DNA of 64,000 nucleotides from Deltaproteobacteria bacterium (lineage in GTDB: Bacteria; Myxococcota_C; UBA6777), in assembly GCA_006226375.1 (NCBI GenBank), contig SBHC01000081.1:310001-374000 (forward strand), written 5' to 3'. A model generated the notes under the pieces. The model was given only the letters and a program-made list of their open reading frames with translations, was not told the DNA's origin and did not search any database. Positions 17,994 to 26,904 of this stretch are shown one piece after another; within the stretch, counting starts at the first letter, position 1, and every line of letters starts with the position of its first letter. The position numbers and the translations under genes are program-made.

Positions 17994-18416
17994 ATGGCTG
18001 AAGATAAAAAACTCCCCCTGATTCTTGTAGTTGACGATAACGATGAAATTCGCTCGATGGTTGTGGATCATCTGGAGAGCCTGCAATGCGACGTTCTGGA
18101 AGCCAACAACGGCGAAGACGGACTCGCAGCCATCCTCGCCAACAAGCCCGATTTGGTCCTTCTGGACGTGATGATGCCTGGCCTCAATGGCTGGGAGGTT
18201 GCCAAGTACGTTCGGGAGCGCCCTGAGTTTGACACCATGGGTGTGATCATGGTGACCGCCATCGGAGAAGCCGTCAACGACATGACCTCTCCTCTCTACG
18301 GGGCCGATGATCACATCGACAAACCCTTTCAACTCTCTGAGCTTTCCTTCAAGATTCGCAAAACGCTCGCGAAGAAACGGAAAGAAAAGCTGGCCGAGGA
18401 AGAAGCGGACGCTTAA
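17994..18416 (+). CDS. Stand-alone response-regulator receiver protein (CheY-like)
   Basis: 140 aa: one receiver domain with no output domain. Acidic pair in VVDDNDEIR (about 13-14), phospho-acceptor Asp in LVLLDVMMPGLNG (about 58), the conserved Thr in MVTAIGEA (about 86) and Lys in IDKPFQ (about 111). A short basic/acidic tail (KKRKEKLAEEEADA) follows. Such proteins pass phosphate between histidine kinases and targets or bind motors; no kinase lies next to it. Weak GAGGAA Shine-Dalgarno 8 nt upstream. Its promoter has an array of 20-bp repeats upstream, suggesting specific activation. Confidence 0.92.
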   Translation: MAEDKKLPLILVVDDNDEIRSMVVDHLESLQCDVLEANNGEDGLAAILANKPDLVLLDVMMPGLNGWEVAKYVRERPEFDTMGVIMVTAIGEAVNDMTSPLYGADDHIDKPFQLSELSFKIRKTLAKKRKEKLAEEEADA

Positions 18417-18898
18417 GAACAACCGCTTCAAGCAACCTCCCCCCGACACGGGAAATCGAGAGAAAGCTGTAGGAATTCAAACCAGCCTGATGCAGAGCAC
18501 AACGTAAAGGACAAAGCATCATTACAAGTTTGAACCCTATTCGCTCAACTTCTTCGACAAAGATCCGTTTTAGGGGGATCACCTCAGCCTTGAAAACGAA
18601 GCCGCTTTTCATAAAGAGCGGGGGAAACACCGAAAGAGAGGGCCGGGATCTTCGCGTCGTTGTTGTGAAAATTCCGTAATTTTTCTTTCTCTAACAACTG
18701 TGGTATACAGGAAGGATGAATTGGCTGACGGAACACAGATGCAAATGAGCAAGAGCAGACAAACAAGAGTTGTCTCTCCAAGGCTTCCTGTTCCTCGCTT
18801 GTTCCAACCTTAAGAAAACCAGGCGTTGCATCCCCACTAAGAGAGACAACACCTGTCAACACTAGATTCATCGCTCGCATTGGGAGGAGTTCTATCGC
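18417..18898. other. Intergenic region (no gene seen)
   Basis: 482 bp between the receiver gene and the phosphoesterase. No terminator hairpin with a T-tract and no coding frame with family features. A TATACA around 18703-18708 could be a -10, but no matching -35 was found. A very T-rich patch lies near 18677-18695. Confidence 0.5.
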
Positions 18899-19636
18899 AT
18901 GCGGATCGGTATTTTCTCGGATGTGCACGCCAACCTGGCAGCTCTCGAGACAGTGGTGGAGGAACTCCAAAAGCATAGCATTGATACCTACATTTGCCTC
19001 GGCGATGTGGTAGGGTATGGAGCCTCCCCCAACGAGTGCTGTGACATCGTGCGAGATCTCACAAGCGTTGTCATCATGGGCAATCATGACGCTGCTGTAT
19101 CCGGCAGAATGGACTATTCGTTCTACTACGATCAAGCCAAACAGGCTCTCGATTGGACCAACGAAGTCTGCCGCGATGACAACATCGAATGGCTACGGGA
19201 GCTTCCGTACCTCTCCCCCCAAAAAGACATTGACGTGCTCTACTCGCATGGCTCTCCCATCAATCCAGAAGAGTTCAACTACATCTTCAACATGGAACAA
19301 GCTCGGGAAGCCTATCAATACCGCGACGAACTCCAGCAGGTCACCTTCATTGGACACTCCCACCTCTGCCGTGTCTTCGCCTTCAGCGATGACGGCGTAG
19401 TCCAAATGGTCCCTGGTCACATTGACCTGGAGCCTGACAAACAGTACATCATCTCTGTAGGCTCTGTGGGTCAACCTCGTGACTACGATCCTCGTGCTGC
19501 CTACGCAGTGTTTGATACAGAATCTCGCTCCTTTGAGCAGTACCGCGTCGAGTACGACATCAACCTCTCCGCCAAACGTGTCTACGAAGCTCGCCTTCCC
19601 GATGCCTTTGGCAAGCGACTCTTCGTCGGAATCTAA
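18899..19636 (+). CDS. Calcineurin-like metallophosphoesterase
   Basis: 245 aa. All metal-binding motifs of the family are present: FSDVHANLAALE (Asp8, His10), CLGDVVGYG, MGNHDAA, YSHGSP and FIGHSH. The form with GDVVGYGP/A and a His-rich end is the diadenosine-tetraphosphatase/YfcE-like protein phosphatase group; the exact substrate cannot be read from sequence. Soluble, cytoplasmic. Strong GGAGGAG 9 nt before the ATG. Transcribed alone as far as can be seen. Confidence 0.92.
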   Translation: MRIGIFSDVHANLAALETVVEELQKHSIDTYICLGDVVGYGASPNECCDIVRDLTSVVIMGNHDAAVSGRMDYSFYYDQAKQALDWTNEVCRDDNIEWLRELPYLSPQKDIDVLYSHGSPINPEEFNYIFNMEQAREAYQYRDELQQVTFIGHSHLCRVFAFSDDGVVQMVPGHIDLEPDKQYIISVGSVGQPRDYDPRAAYAVFDTESRSFEQYRVEYDINLSAKRVYEARLPDAFGKRLFVGI

Positions 19637-19688
19637 TCTCTCCCCTCAGTTCCCATCTCCCTCAAAAGAATCCCTCGGAAACATCGAA

Positions 19689-19811
19689 TAGAATGGGCAG
19701 GTCGCCGTCTAAGAACTGTAACCTTTGACCCTGGAGTGCGTGACCCGAAAGCCGGTCACCGACATCCAATGGAACGCAACAAGCCCGTGACCCAGGGGAG
19801 GAAGCGGCGAC
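19689..19811 (+). ncRNA. Possible structured leader upstream of the secreted glucodextranase-C-like gene
   Basis: Nested complementary segments: GTCGCC (19701-19706) with GGCGAC (19806-19811); CCCTGG (19729-19734) with CCAGGG (19792-19797); GTGACC (19740-19745) with GGTCAC (19754-19759). A -10-like TAGAAT (19689-19694) would start RNA at about 19701, the first base of the outer stem. A further imperfect hairpin lies at about 19830-19864. The layout of closing stem, inner stem and hairpin is riboswitch-like, but I could not match it to any known class. Confidence 0.35.
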
Positions 19812-19929
19812 AAAAGTGGAAGTTTCTATCGATTCTCGACATGTACCCTTGCCGAGAGAGTCGAAACGGAGTATACACTTGAACCGATTTCACAATCACC
19901 TCCCCGCAAAGCAAAAAGGAGTTCAAGAT

Positions 19930-20736
19930 ATGACTCGCTGGTTTGCCACTATGATCACTGCAGCAGCTGTGTTGGTTGGGGCCTGGTCCTCCGCTAACGC
20001 CCAATCGATCACCTTCAAAGATCCGCGCAAAGACGACAAGGGGCCGGGCAATTACACCTACCCCACACATAGCTCGTATAGCAAAGGCGACTTTGACCTG
20101 CGCAAGGTGAAGATCAGTGTGCGTGGAAGTAACATTGAAATTCGAGTCCGCTTCCAAAACCGAATTCGCGACGTCTGGAAATCCAGAACGTGGGGCGGAA
20201 ACGGCTTCAGCGTCCAGTTTGCCCAACTTTACATCCGCACAGGAAAAGGCAAATCTTGGAAAAGCGCCCTCCCCGGAATGAACGTACGCTTCAAAAAGGG
20301 CTGGAACAAGGTGATCCTGCTGAGTCCCCAAGGCAAAACTCGACTGAAGCAAGAGATCAACCTGAAGGCACGCAAGTTCAAGAGCGGAATCATTGTACCC
20401 CGTGTCACCCGCGCTTCGGGCAAGAACCTGATCGCGATTATCCCCAAGAGCGCCCTCGGTGGACTCAGCAAATCCTGGGGCTATCAGGTGTTGATCCAAA
20501 GCAACGAAGGTTACCCCAACAAAGCTGACCTCCTGACACGTCGCGTCAATGAGTACGGCGGAAAGCATCGCTTTGGTGGCGGGCACGATGGTATGTGTGA
20601 CCCCCATGTTATCGATATGTTGGCGGGCAAAGCCAAAGGCCGCAGCTCTGAGCGCAAAGCTCAGTACAAAGCGCTCAAGTATGACTGCAAAAAAGGCAAC
20701 AAAGGCCGCGCAGTGATCGGTTACGTCAAGCCCTAA
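19930..20736 (+). CDS. Secreted glucodextranase C-terminal-domain-like protein
   Basis: 268 aa from the ATG at 19930, which has AAGGAG 8 nt upstream. Signal peptide ends at SSANAQ. The mature protein begins SITFKDPRKDDKGPGNYTYP, the recognisable start of the glucodextranase domain C / DOMON-like beta-sandwich family (PF09985), usually attached to glycoside hydrolases as a carbohydrate- or membrane-binding module. Here it stands alone, with no catalytic domain. The C terminus has a GGGHDGMCDPHVIDMLAG segment, also family-typical. Likely periplasmic or exported. Followed by an outer-membrane protein gene after 159 bp. Confidence 0.8.
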   Translation: MTRWFATMITAAAVLVGAWSSANAQSITFKDPRKDDKGPGNYTYPTHSSYSKGDFDLRKVKISVRGSNIEIRVRFQNRIRDVWKSRTWGGNGFSVQFAQLYIRTGKGKSWKSALPGMNVRFKKGWNKVILLSPQGKTRLKQEINLKARKFKSGIIVPRVTRASGKNLIAIIPKSALGGLSKSWGYQVLIQSNEGYPNKADLLTRRVNEYGGKHRFGGGHDGMCDPHVIDMLAGKAKGRSSERKAQYKALKYDCKKGNKGRAVIGYVKP

Positions 20737-20895
20737 GGGGCAGTGGCTCAACGCCACGATCCCAACAACTACCCAGAAGACACAACGACGTTTCCCATCA
20801 CTGACTCTCTTCTTTGTTCTTCTGCAGGTCTGTCCAACCATCCACTCCTATCCAGGTAGAATACAACTTCATTTGTCCGCTAGCAGGATAAGCCT

Positions 20896-22875
20896 ATGTT
20901 TGCGCATCGTTTGTTTGTATTTTGTGTCGCTATTGCTGCGTGGTCGTTGCTGAACGTCATCGCCCCATCGCCAGCACAAGCTGACATCTCCAACTTTGAT
21001 TTGGCCGCCAAGATCTACACCAAGTGGCTGTTCCGAAACAACGACAGACAGGGGAACCTATGGCTTGGTCACCCTGCAGAGAAAGACAACTACTCAGGCG
21101 ACAACGGTGTAGCCTCTGAGTTTGAGTTGACCTTTCGAGGCAAAGTCAGTCGCTACGTGAACGCAGGGGTTCGAATCAAAAGCCGGTTTGGTGCCATCTG
21201 GCACAACTGGTGGGAAAACGGCGACATGCGCGACATCCCTGACAACAGCGGCGAATCGCTGGGGATGAACCACGCCGAATACATTCGATTGCGCGGATAC
21301 TGGTTCCGAATCAAGCCTCCTGTTCCCTGGCTGAACTACATCCACGTCGGAAGCTCCGATTACTCCCAGTTCAACCCCTGGACTGTCGGAAAGATCCGCT
21401 TCATTGATCGCGACAACGGAAAAGGGATCTTTGTGGATGGGGGGGTTACAGAAGTCTTTCACTTCCACCTTGGCATCATCCCTCTTCCCAAGATGTGGGT
21501 TGGTCCTGGCTGGACCACCGGACTGGGCGACACAGCCTTGTCTCAGCCCTTCTACGGTCAAGACTATGCCTACGCCTTAAGACTCGACGTGAATCCCGTG
21601 GACTGGCTGAAGTTGCAAGCCATTGGAACCGTGGTTCTCGACTGGGAAGCCAACCGCTTTGACGCCGATGCAGTCGGCTCGTCCAACCCCAACGGCGAAC
21701 GTGACGGCGCTGTCGGCCTGTCCAACCGGTTCATGCATATCGCTGCAACCTTGGAAGGAAAAATTGAAGCGGGCGACAACGTCAACATCAACTTGTTGTT
21801 TGCTTACACCGACAACCGAATCAACGAGCTGTATGCCACCAACCGGATTCCGGAAGGCGGCTTCTACAATATGGTATGGGGCGAGCGTCGTGGGATTGCT
21901 TTCAAAGGCCGCATCGACGTGGATGACCCCTTTGAAGTCGGCTTCTCGATGAAGGCCGAAGGTTTCTACATTAGCCCTGACTACAACTCAGCGTTTGGAG
22001 CACGACGCGAGAGCGATGTCCTGCTCACCGATGGATTTCTCGGTGGCGGCCAACTCCCCACGCTCAACATCGCCAACGAGTTTATGGACTTTGACGAGCC
22101 CTGGTTTGAAAGCATCATTGGTTGGGCCGGTGGAACCGTTCTGTTTGAATACGCGGTCAGCACCTTCAAAGTCGTGCTAGAGGGAACATTCCTGACCTAC
22201 ACCACCAACAACCCGGTGAACGACTCAGGCCAAACCGTCACGTTCAACGGTCTTCAGGTCCCCAACGGAGAGCTGCTACCTCGCGACGTCGACAACAGCT
22301 ACCCCAGCTTTCCCGGCTTCCACCAAGGGCTGACCGACACCGACTTCTTCAACAACATCAACCGCCAAGACTTTGGACGAGATACCCGAAGCGTCTACCG
22401 CCGTTACCAGGATCGTATGACGTTCCTCGCCCGCCTCACTATGTCGTATACGGCTCCCGTGGGCAACGGACTCCGTTTTATGGTCTCAGGGAAATACATC
22501 CGAGACACCGACGGACGACGTCGCCTGATCGAGAACGACAACTACGTGGGTGACCTGATCTTTGGTGACGTCCAGGTGGGTTACAACTTCACCGATTGGC
22601 TCAACATCGACTTTGGCTTTAAGGTCAATCATTGGCGTGAGAACCGCGTGTTTGGAACAGACGAACAAGGATACTCGGGCTTTATCACCAACAAGTACAA
22701 GCCCTACATGCGCGTCCGTATCAACTTTGGTGGAGTGAAGATTTACTACTACATGGAATTCATCCATCGCACCTTGCTACGAGATCGCCACATCGCAGAT
22801 CCTGCGCAACGTACCCTCGCCGACCTTCACTGGAACGTTTTCCGCTCCAAAGCCACGGCCGAAGTCGCCTGGTAG
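20896..22875 (+). CDS. Large outer-membrane beta-barrel protein
   Basis: 659 aa. Signal peptide (WSLLNVIAPSPAQA). The mature protein alternates short amphipathic strands rich in Tyr/Trp/Phe (e.g. FELTFRGKVSRYVNAGVRI, YAYALRLDVNPVDWLKLQAI, VQVGYNFTDWLNIDFGFKV) with Asp/Asn-rich turns and ends on Trp, a common last residue of barrels. No plug or POTRA domain is seen. Probably a porin-like or transport barrel; the substrate is not evident. It may work with the secreted protein encoded just upstream. Confidence 0.8.
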   Translation: MFAHRLFVFCVAIAAWSLLNVIAPSPAQADISNFDLAAKIYTKWLFRNNDRQGNLWLGHPAEKDNYSGDNGVASEFELTFRGKVSRYVNAGVRIKSRFGAIWHNWWENGDMRDIPDNSGESLGMNHAEYIRLRGYWFRIKPPVPWLNYIHVGSSDYSQFNPWTVGKIRFIDRDNGKGIFVDGGVTEVFHFHLGIIPLPKMWVGPGWTTGLGDTALSQPFYGQDYAYALRLDVNPVDWLKLQAIGTVVLDWEANRFDADAVGSSNPNGERDGAVGLSNRFMHIAATLEGKIEAGDNVNINLLFAYTDNRINELYATNRIPEGGFYNMVWGERRGIAFKGRIDVDDPFEVGFSMKAEGFYISPDYNSAFGARRESDVLLTDGFLGGGQLPTLNIANEFMDFDEPWFESIIGWAGGTVLFEYAVSTFKVVLEGTFLTYTTNNPVNDSGQTVTFNGLQVPNGELLPRDVDNSYPSFPGFHQGLTDTDFFNNINRQDFGRDTRSVYRRYQDRMTFLARLTMSYTAPVGNGLRFMVSGKYIRDTDGRRRLIENDNYVGDLIFGDVQVGYNFTDWLNIDFGFKVNHWRENRVFGTDEQGYSGFITNKYKPYMRVRINFGGVKIYYYMEFIHRTLLRDRHIADPAQRTLADLHWNVFRSKATAEVAW

Positions 22876-22955
22876 ACTCTCTCCCCAACCCCCGAAACTT
22901 CCGTATTTTTCACACGCACCTCCCCCTACAACAAGTCGGTTCTTTCGCGAACTAC

Positions 22956-22984
22956 TTGACGAAACCAAAACACTGAACCAAAAT
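22956..22984 (+). promoter_or_regulatory. Probable promoter of the photolyase-like gene
   Basis: TTGACG (22956-22961), 17-bp spacer, CAAAAT (22979-22984). Predicted start about 22991, leader about 80 nt. Confidence 0.4.
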
Positions 22985-23070
22985 ACAGCACTGCACACAT
23001 GAGAGGCATTGCCGGCACCTTCCCTTTGCATCGGCCCTTTCATGTGCCCCATCTTTGATGAGAGGCACCG

Positions 23071-24633
23071 ATGGCAAACATCCAAGTGGTTTGGTTCAAA
23101 CGTGACATACGGCTCCACGATCACGAGGCCCTGTGGCAAGCAGCGCTGGAAGGCCCAGTTGTATGTTTGTATGCATACGAACCCTCAGCCTGGCGCCCCT
23201 CGGTCCAGTCCCCTACGCATCTCATGTTTGTGAACCAATCGTTGCGCGACCTGGACGCGTCCCTCTCGGCATGGGGAGGCCGTATGACCTACAGGACAGG
23301 CGAGTGCCCTCAGGTGTTTCGAGAGCTACATCGCGAACTCGAACCGTGGGGAGGCATCGCTTGCATCTGGAGCCACCAAGAACTTGGACCTGCAAGCGTC
23401 ACGGAGCGCAACCAAAGAGTCCAACGATGGTGTGAAAGCGAAGGCATCCACTGGAACGCATGTCCCCAAGATGGTGTGTTTCCAGAGAAAGCCCCCCAAG
23501 AATCCAAGAAGCTACTCTCCAAATGGTTGCGTGAGCCTCTCCCAGAGCCAACACCATTTCCGCCACTCCCAGAAGGCTGGGAGGAGATATGGCATTACGG
23601 CTCGGCCCAATCGGCCCGCTCTTTGGGCCACGCAGGAAAAACCCAAACCTTGGAGCTTCGCGGTGGAGAAACAGTCGCCCAACAGGCCCTGCAAAAACTC
23701 CTCTCCCCGCACACACTAGAGGCAACAGCCGCTGAAAACCTTGATGTGTGGGGAGAGTTGCAACCCTACCTCGCCTGGGGCAACCTCAGCCTTCGGCAAG
23801 TCTGGCAGGCCATTCAGGACGAGGCAGAGATGTGGCAAGCCCTTGACGAAGAACCTCAGAACCAGACGATACGCTCTCAACTGCGACGGAACGTTCGAAA
23901 CATTCAGCACTGCATCCAGCGCATTCAAGAGTACACAGCTCACCCCTGGATGGAATGCAGAAACCTGGACGAAACCTTTGACGGAATGCGAGAGCACGAC
24001 TTTGACGCCGAGCTGTTTCAAGACTGGTGCGACGGCAACACAGGCTACCCCTGGATTGATGTGTGTATGCGACACCTCGAACACACAGGCACATGGGACA
24101 CCGTCATGTTTGAAACGGCTGTGCGCTTCGCCACCCATCACCTTTGGCTTCATTGGCGAAAACTTCTACCTTTTTTGTCCAAGACGTGGGTAGGATTTAG
24201 CTCCCCGCTCCATACCGTTTGGATTCAGGATATCGCAGGGACAACAGGACGCATTCCCATTCGGCTGGATTGCCCCACCAAGCTCGCTCGTAAGTATGAC
24301 CCTGACGCACAATGGATCCGTGACTACATTCCGGAGTTGGCACCACTTCCCGACACAGAAGTTCATGCACCTCACCACACACCAGTCCTCATGCAACACA
24401 TGAATCATTGTGTGATTGGAACAGATTATCCACAGCCCATCATCCCATTGGATCAGGCCAAAGAGTGGGTAGAAGAACGTTGCAAAGAGCGCGAAAGGCT
24501 GCACCCTCCTCCCCAAACCATGCAACCAGTACCGCCCCAAGAAACAGCCCCACCGGACAAGCCTGACGAAGCACCTCCCCTCGTTGACTGGGCCTCGCTT
24601 CCTCTACAAGGAGCAAGGCAATACAACAACTGA
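23071..24633 (+). CDS. Divergent cryptochrome/photolyase-family protein
   Basis: 520 aa. The N-terminal Rossmann domain begins VVWFKRDIRLHDHEAL, diagnostic of the family. The C-terminal FAD-binding helical domain shows QPYLAWGNLSLRQVW, GYPWIDVCMRHLEHTG and KYDPDAQWIRDYIPEL. Several canonical FAD-site residues are altered: the usual HNRxRM is replaced by WDTVMFETAVRF, and the DxxxNxGxWQW segment is absent. A Pro-rich tail of about 60 residues follows. It could be a photolyase of an uncommon subclass or a signalling cryptochrome; DNA repair activity cannot be assumed. No four-Cys cluster of the iron-sulfur subclass is seen. Confidence 0.88.
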   Translation: MANIQVVWFKRDIRLHDHEALWQAALEGPVVCLYAYEPSAWRPSVQSPTHLMFVNQSLRDLDASLSAWGGRMTYRTGECPQVFRELHRELEPWGGIACIWSHQELGPASVTERNQRVQRWCESEGIHWNACPQDGVFPEKAPQESKKLLSKWLREPLPEPTPFPPLPEGWEEIWHYGSAQSARSLGHAGKTQTLELRGGETVAQQALQKLLSPHTLEATAAENLDVWGELQPYLAWGNLSLRQVWQAIQDEAEMWQALDEEPQNQTIRSQLRRNVRNIQHCIQRIQEYTAHPWMECRNLDETFDGMREHDFDAELFQDWCDGNTGYPWIDVCMRHLEHTGTWDTVMFETAVRFATHHLWLHWRKLLPFLSKTWVGFSSPLHTVWIQDIAGTTGRIPIRLDCPTKLARKYDPDAQWIRDYIPELAPLPDTEVHAPHHTPVLMQHMNHCVIGTDYPQPIIPLDQAKEWVEERCKERERLHPPPQTMQPVPPQETAPPDKPDEAPPLVDWASLPLQGARQYNN

Positions 24634-24642
24634 ATCGTGGAA

Positions 24643-24671
24643 TCCACAGTCACAACAAAAGATGGTATAAC
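24643..24671 (+). promoter_or_regulatory. Possible promoter of the spermidine-synthase-like membrane protein
   Basis: TCCACA (24643-24648), 17-bp spacer, TATAAC (24666-24671). The -10 is good and the -35 moderate; the leader would be about 50 nt. Confidence 0.3.
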
Positions 24672-24727
24672 CACGGTGTCGCATAGCGTTGCTTCCAATC
24701 ACTCCTTGTTAGGAATCCTTCGACACC

Positions 24728-26851
24728 ATGTTGGCTGAGTCCACCTCAAAACATACCCGTCACATCCGGTGGCAATTGTTTGCCTTTAGCGGCTCGTTGC
24801 TCTTTTTGGAGTTGGCTCTGCTTCGCTACCTTGCAGCGAACATTTGGAACTTGGGGTACTTCCCCCAGCTTGTTTATCTCGCAGGCTTGTTGGGGATGGG
24901 GGGTGGACTTGCCATCGCTCACCTCCTGTCCAAAGGACTCTCACGAAGGTTGCTCTTCCTCGGGCCGATCTTGCTTGTCCTTTTGATGCTTTGGGCAAGT
25001 ACATACCATCCGAATATGCCTGGTTTTTTAGAGAGCCGTGCTTTGCTTGATGGGCAGTGGTATACCACCTCCCTCTCACCTCACCAACGAACGCAGTCCC
25101 AAGACGTCCGCTGGTTGGTCGGCTTGTTTGTCTGGATCGTTGCCATTTTCTTTTGTTTGTCTCAACACTTGGGACGACTGTACAAAAAGTTGCCCTCCCT
25201 CCAAGGGTATGTTTGGCAAGCAGCTGGGGCGTGTCTGGGTTCGGCTGCGTTCCTTGGGATGTCGGCTCTTTGGTGGCCTGCCTACACCTGGTTTTTGTTT
25301 CTGATCCCACTCCTGACTTGGCTCACCTTTTCACATGTGGAGTCATGGCAGCGTGTCATTATCTTTGTGTGTGCAGTGGGGTGCGCAGGAACAGCCGCCA
25401 CCCAAGACGGTCAGGTCCATGCCATCGCTTACCAATCTCCCAAGCACAAAACGTATTGGTCTCCCTACCAAAAGCTGGACTTTGCGCAGTTGGAAGAGGG
25501 ACATGAGCAACGTTTCTTTCTCTTCAGCAATGGTCTCTTTCAACAACGCCTCTCCCTCCCCCACCATATCCCCCGCGATTATGGCTTCCTCTACAACAAA
25601 AGAATGCAAGACGGCAAACCCCAATACAGCAATGTTCTCATCCTTGGTGCAGGTGTTGGGAACGATGTCGCGGCAGCACTCTCCCTTGGCGTAGAGCAAG
25701 TTGATGCCGTAGAGATCGACCCCGTGATTCTGAAGATCGCGACCCAACACCACCCCTCCAGACCCTACAGAGATCCGCGAGTTACCCTTCACAAAGAGGA
25801 CGGTAGAACACACCTAAGTCATACCCACAAACGGTATGACCTGATCCTCTTTGCAGACCCACACTCTGTACTCCGACACAGTCCGCTCACTCAGCTGCGT
25901 CAGGAAAACTATCTGTTTACAGTTGAGTCATTTCGCCAATCCTTCGAACGACTTACCTCTGGTGGTGAGCTTGTGATTTACGGTGCATTCAACGTACCCT
26001 GGCTGCAGAGAAAGCTGCGGGCGATGCTTCGTAAGGCGACCCAACGCGAGCCACAGGTGTTCGGTCAAGCTGACAAGCAAACGATCTTAATGGTCAGCCG
26101 CAACTCCCCTTCTTCGGCAAGAGCAACGGACCAAACTCTCTCCCTGGCCACAGACAATTGGCCGTTTTTGTACCTCCAAAGCAAGCGACTCCCTCGACCC
26201 TACCAAATTGCCTTGTTTACCCTGCTGGGTAGTTTTCTTCTGTTTGTTTTTATCCTTGGCCTTGCTCCTGCCCGTGGGAGTCAAGCGTTGGAGCAACGTT
26301 TGTGGCTCACCCCCATCATCTTCTTTGGGCTGGGTGCGGGCTTTGTTCTTTTACAGTCCAAGGGGATCGTACAGCTCAGTTTGTGGATGGGAACGACCTG
26401 GCAGAACCATGGCTACATTTTTGTTGGTTCTCTCTTTTCAACATGGGTTGCAGCCTTGCTCGCGCGGTACCTCCCCGCCAAATCCATCGTCGTATTCGTA
26501 CTAGGCTTGTCCTTGACCCTGGCGCTCCAAGTCACCTTACCCACCTCGACCATCACACAAGTGACAGGCTCTTCTCTTCGGTTGGTTACAGCGTTGGCCT
26601 TCTTGCTGGGACCCCTCTTCTTTGCAAGCCTGCTTTTCTCCAGTTTGCTTCGGCACACCTCAGCCGGATCATTCTGGATTGGTTGGAACCTCTTGGGTGC
26701 TGTTGTGGGAGGTGCGCTGGAAAGTTTGAGCTTGTGGAAGGGGTATGCGTTCTTAAGCTGGATGGCTGTCTGCGTATACGGCGCGGTGCTTGTGGGGCTC
26801 CTACTCTATCTTCTCTTATCCAGACGGAAACAAGCACACGGTGCGCCATGA
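24728..26851 (+). CDS. Polytopic membrane protein with a spermidine-synthase-like domain
   Basis: 707 aa. N-terminal membrane block (about 15-225; helices such as SLLFLELALLRYLAANIW, GLLVWIVAIFFCL-type segments), a central soluble methyltransferase-fold domain (about 230-470), then another membrane block (about 488-697). The soluble domain has the spermidine-synthase glycine motif VLILGAGVGNDV and acid DAVEIDPVI, then HKEDGRTHL and YDLILFADPHS. The opening SLLFLELALLRYL is typical of bacterial 'SpeE-like with transmembrane' proteins. The catalytic Asp of true spermidine synthases (YDVII-D) is retained as ADPH. Substrate unknown; the membrane form is not known to make spermidine. Confidence 0.88.
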   Translation: MLAESTSKHTRHIRWQLFAFSGSLLFLELALLRYLAANIWNLGYFPQLVYLAGLLGMGGGLAIAHLLSKGLSRRLLFLGPILLVLLMLWASTYHPNMPGFLESRALLDGQWYTTSLSPHQRTQSQDVRWLVGLFVWIVAIFFCLSQHLGRLYKKLPSLQGYVWQAAGACLGSAAFLGMSALWWPAYTWFLFLIPLLTWLTFSHVESWQRVIIFVCAVGCAGTAATQDGQVHAIAYQSPKHKTYWSPYQKLDFAQLEEGHEQRFFLFSNGLFQQRLSLPHHIPRDYGFLYNKRMQDGKPQYSNVLILGAGVGNDVAAALSLGVEQVDAVEIDPVILKIATQHHPSRPYRDPRVTLHKEDGRTHLSHTHKRYDLILFADPHSVLRHSPLTQLRQENYLFTVESFRQSFERLTSGGELVIYGAFNVPWLQRKLRAMLRKATQREPQVFGQADKQTILMVSRNSPSSARATDQTLSLATDNWPFLYLQSKRLPRPYQIALFTLLGSFLLFVFILGLAPARGSQALEQRLWLTPIIFFGLGAGFVLLQSKGIVQLSLWMGTTWQNHGYIFVGSLFSTWVAALLARYLPAKSIVVFVLGLSLTLALQVTLPTSTITQVTGSSLRLVTALAFLLGPLFFASLLFSSLLRHTSAGSFWIGWNLLGAVVGGALESLSLWKGYAFLSWMAVCVYGAVLVGLLLYLLLSRRKQAHGAP

Positions 26852-26904
26852 TCGGGTTCGCTCCTTCAAGCAGAGAATGAAATCCCGATACGGTTTGCTC
26901 TCGT

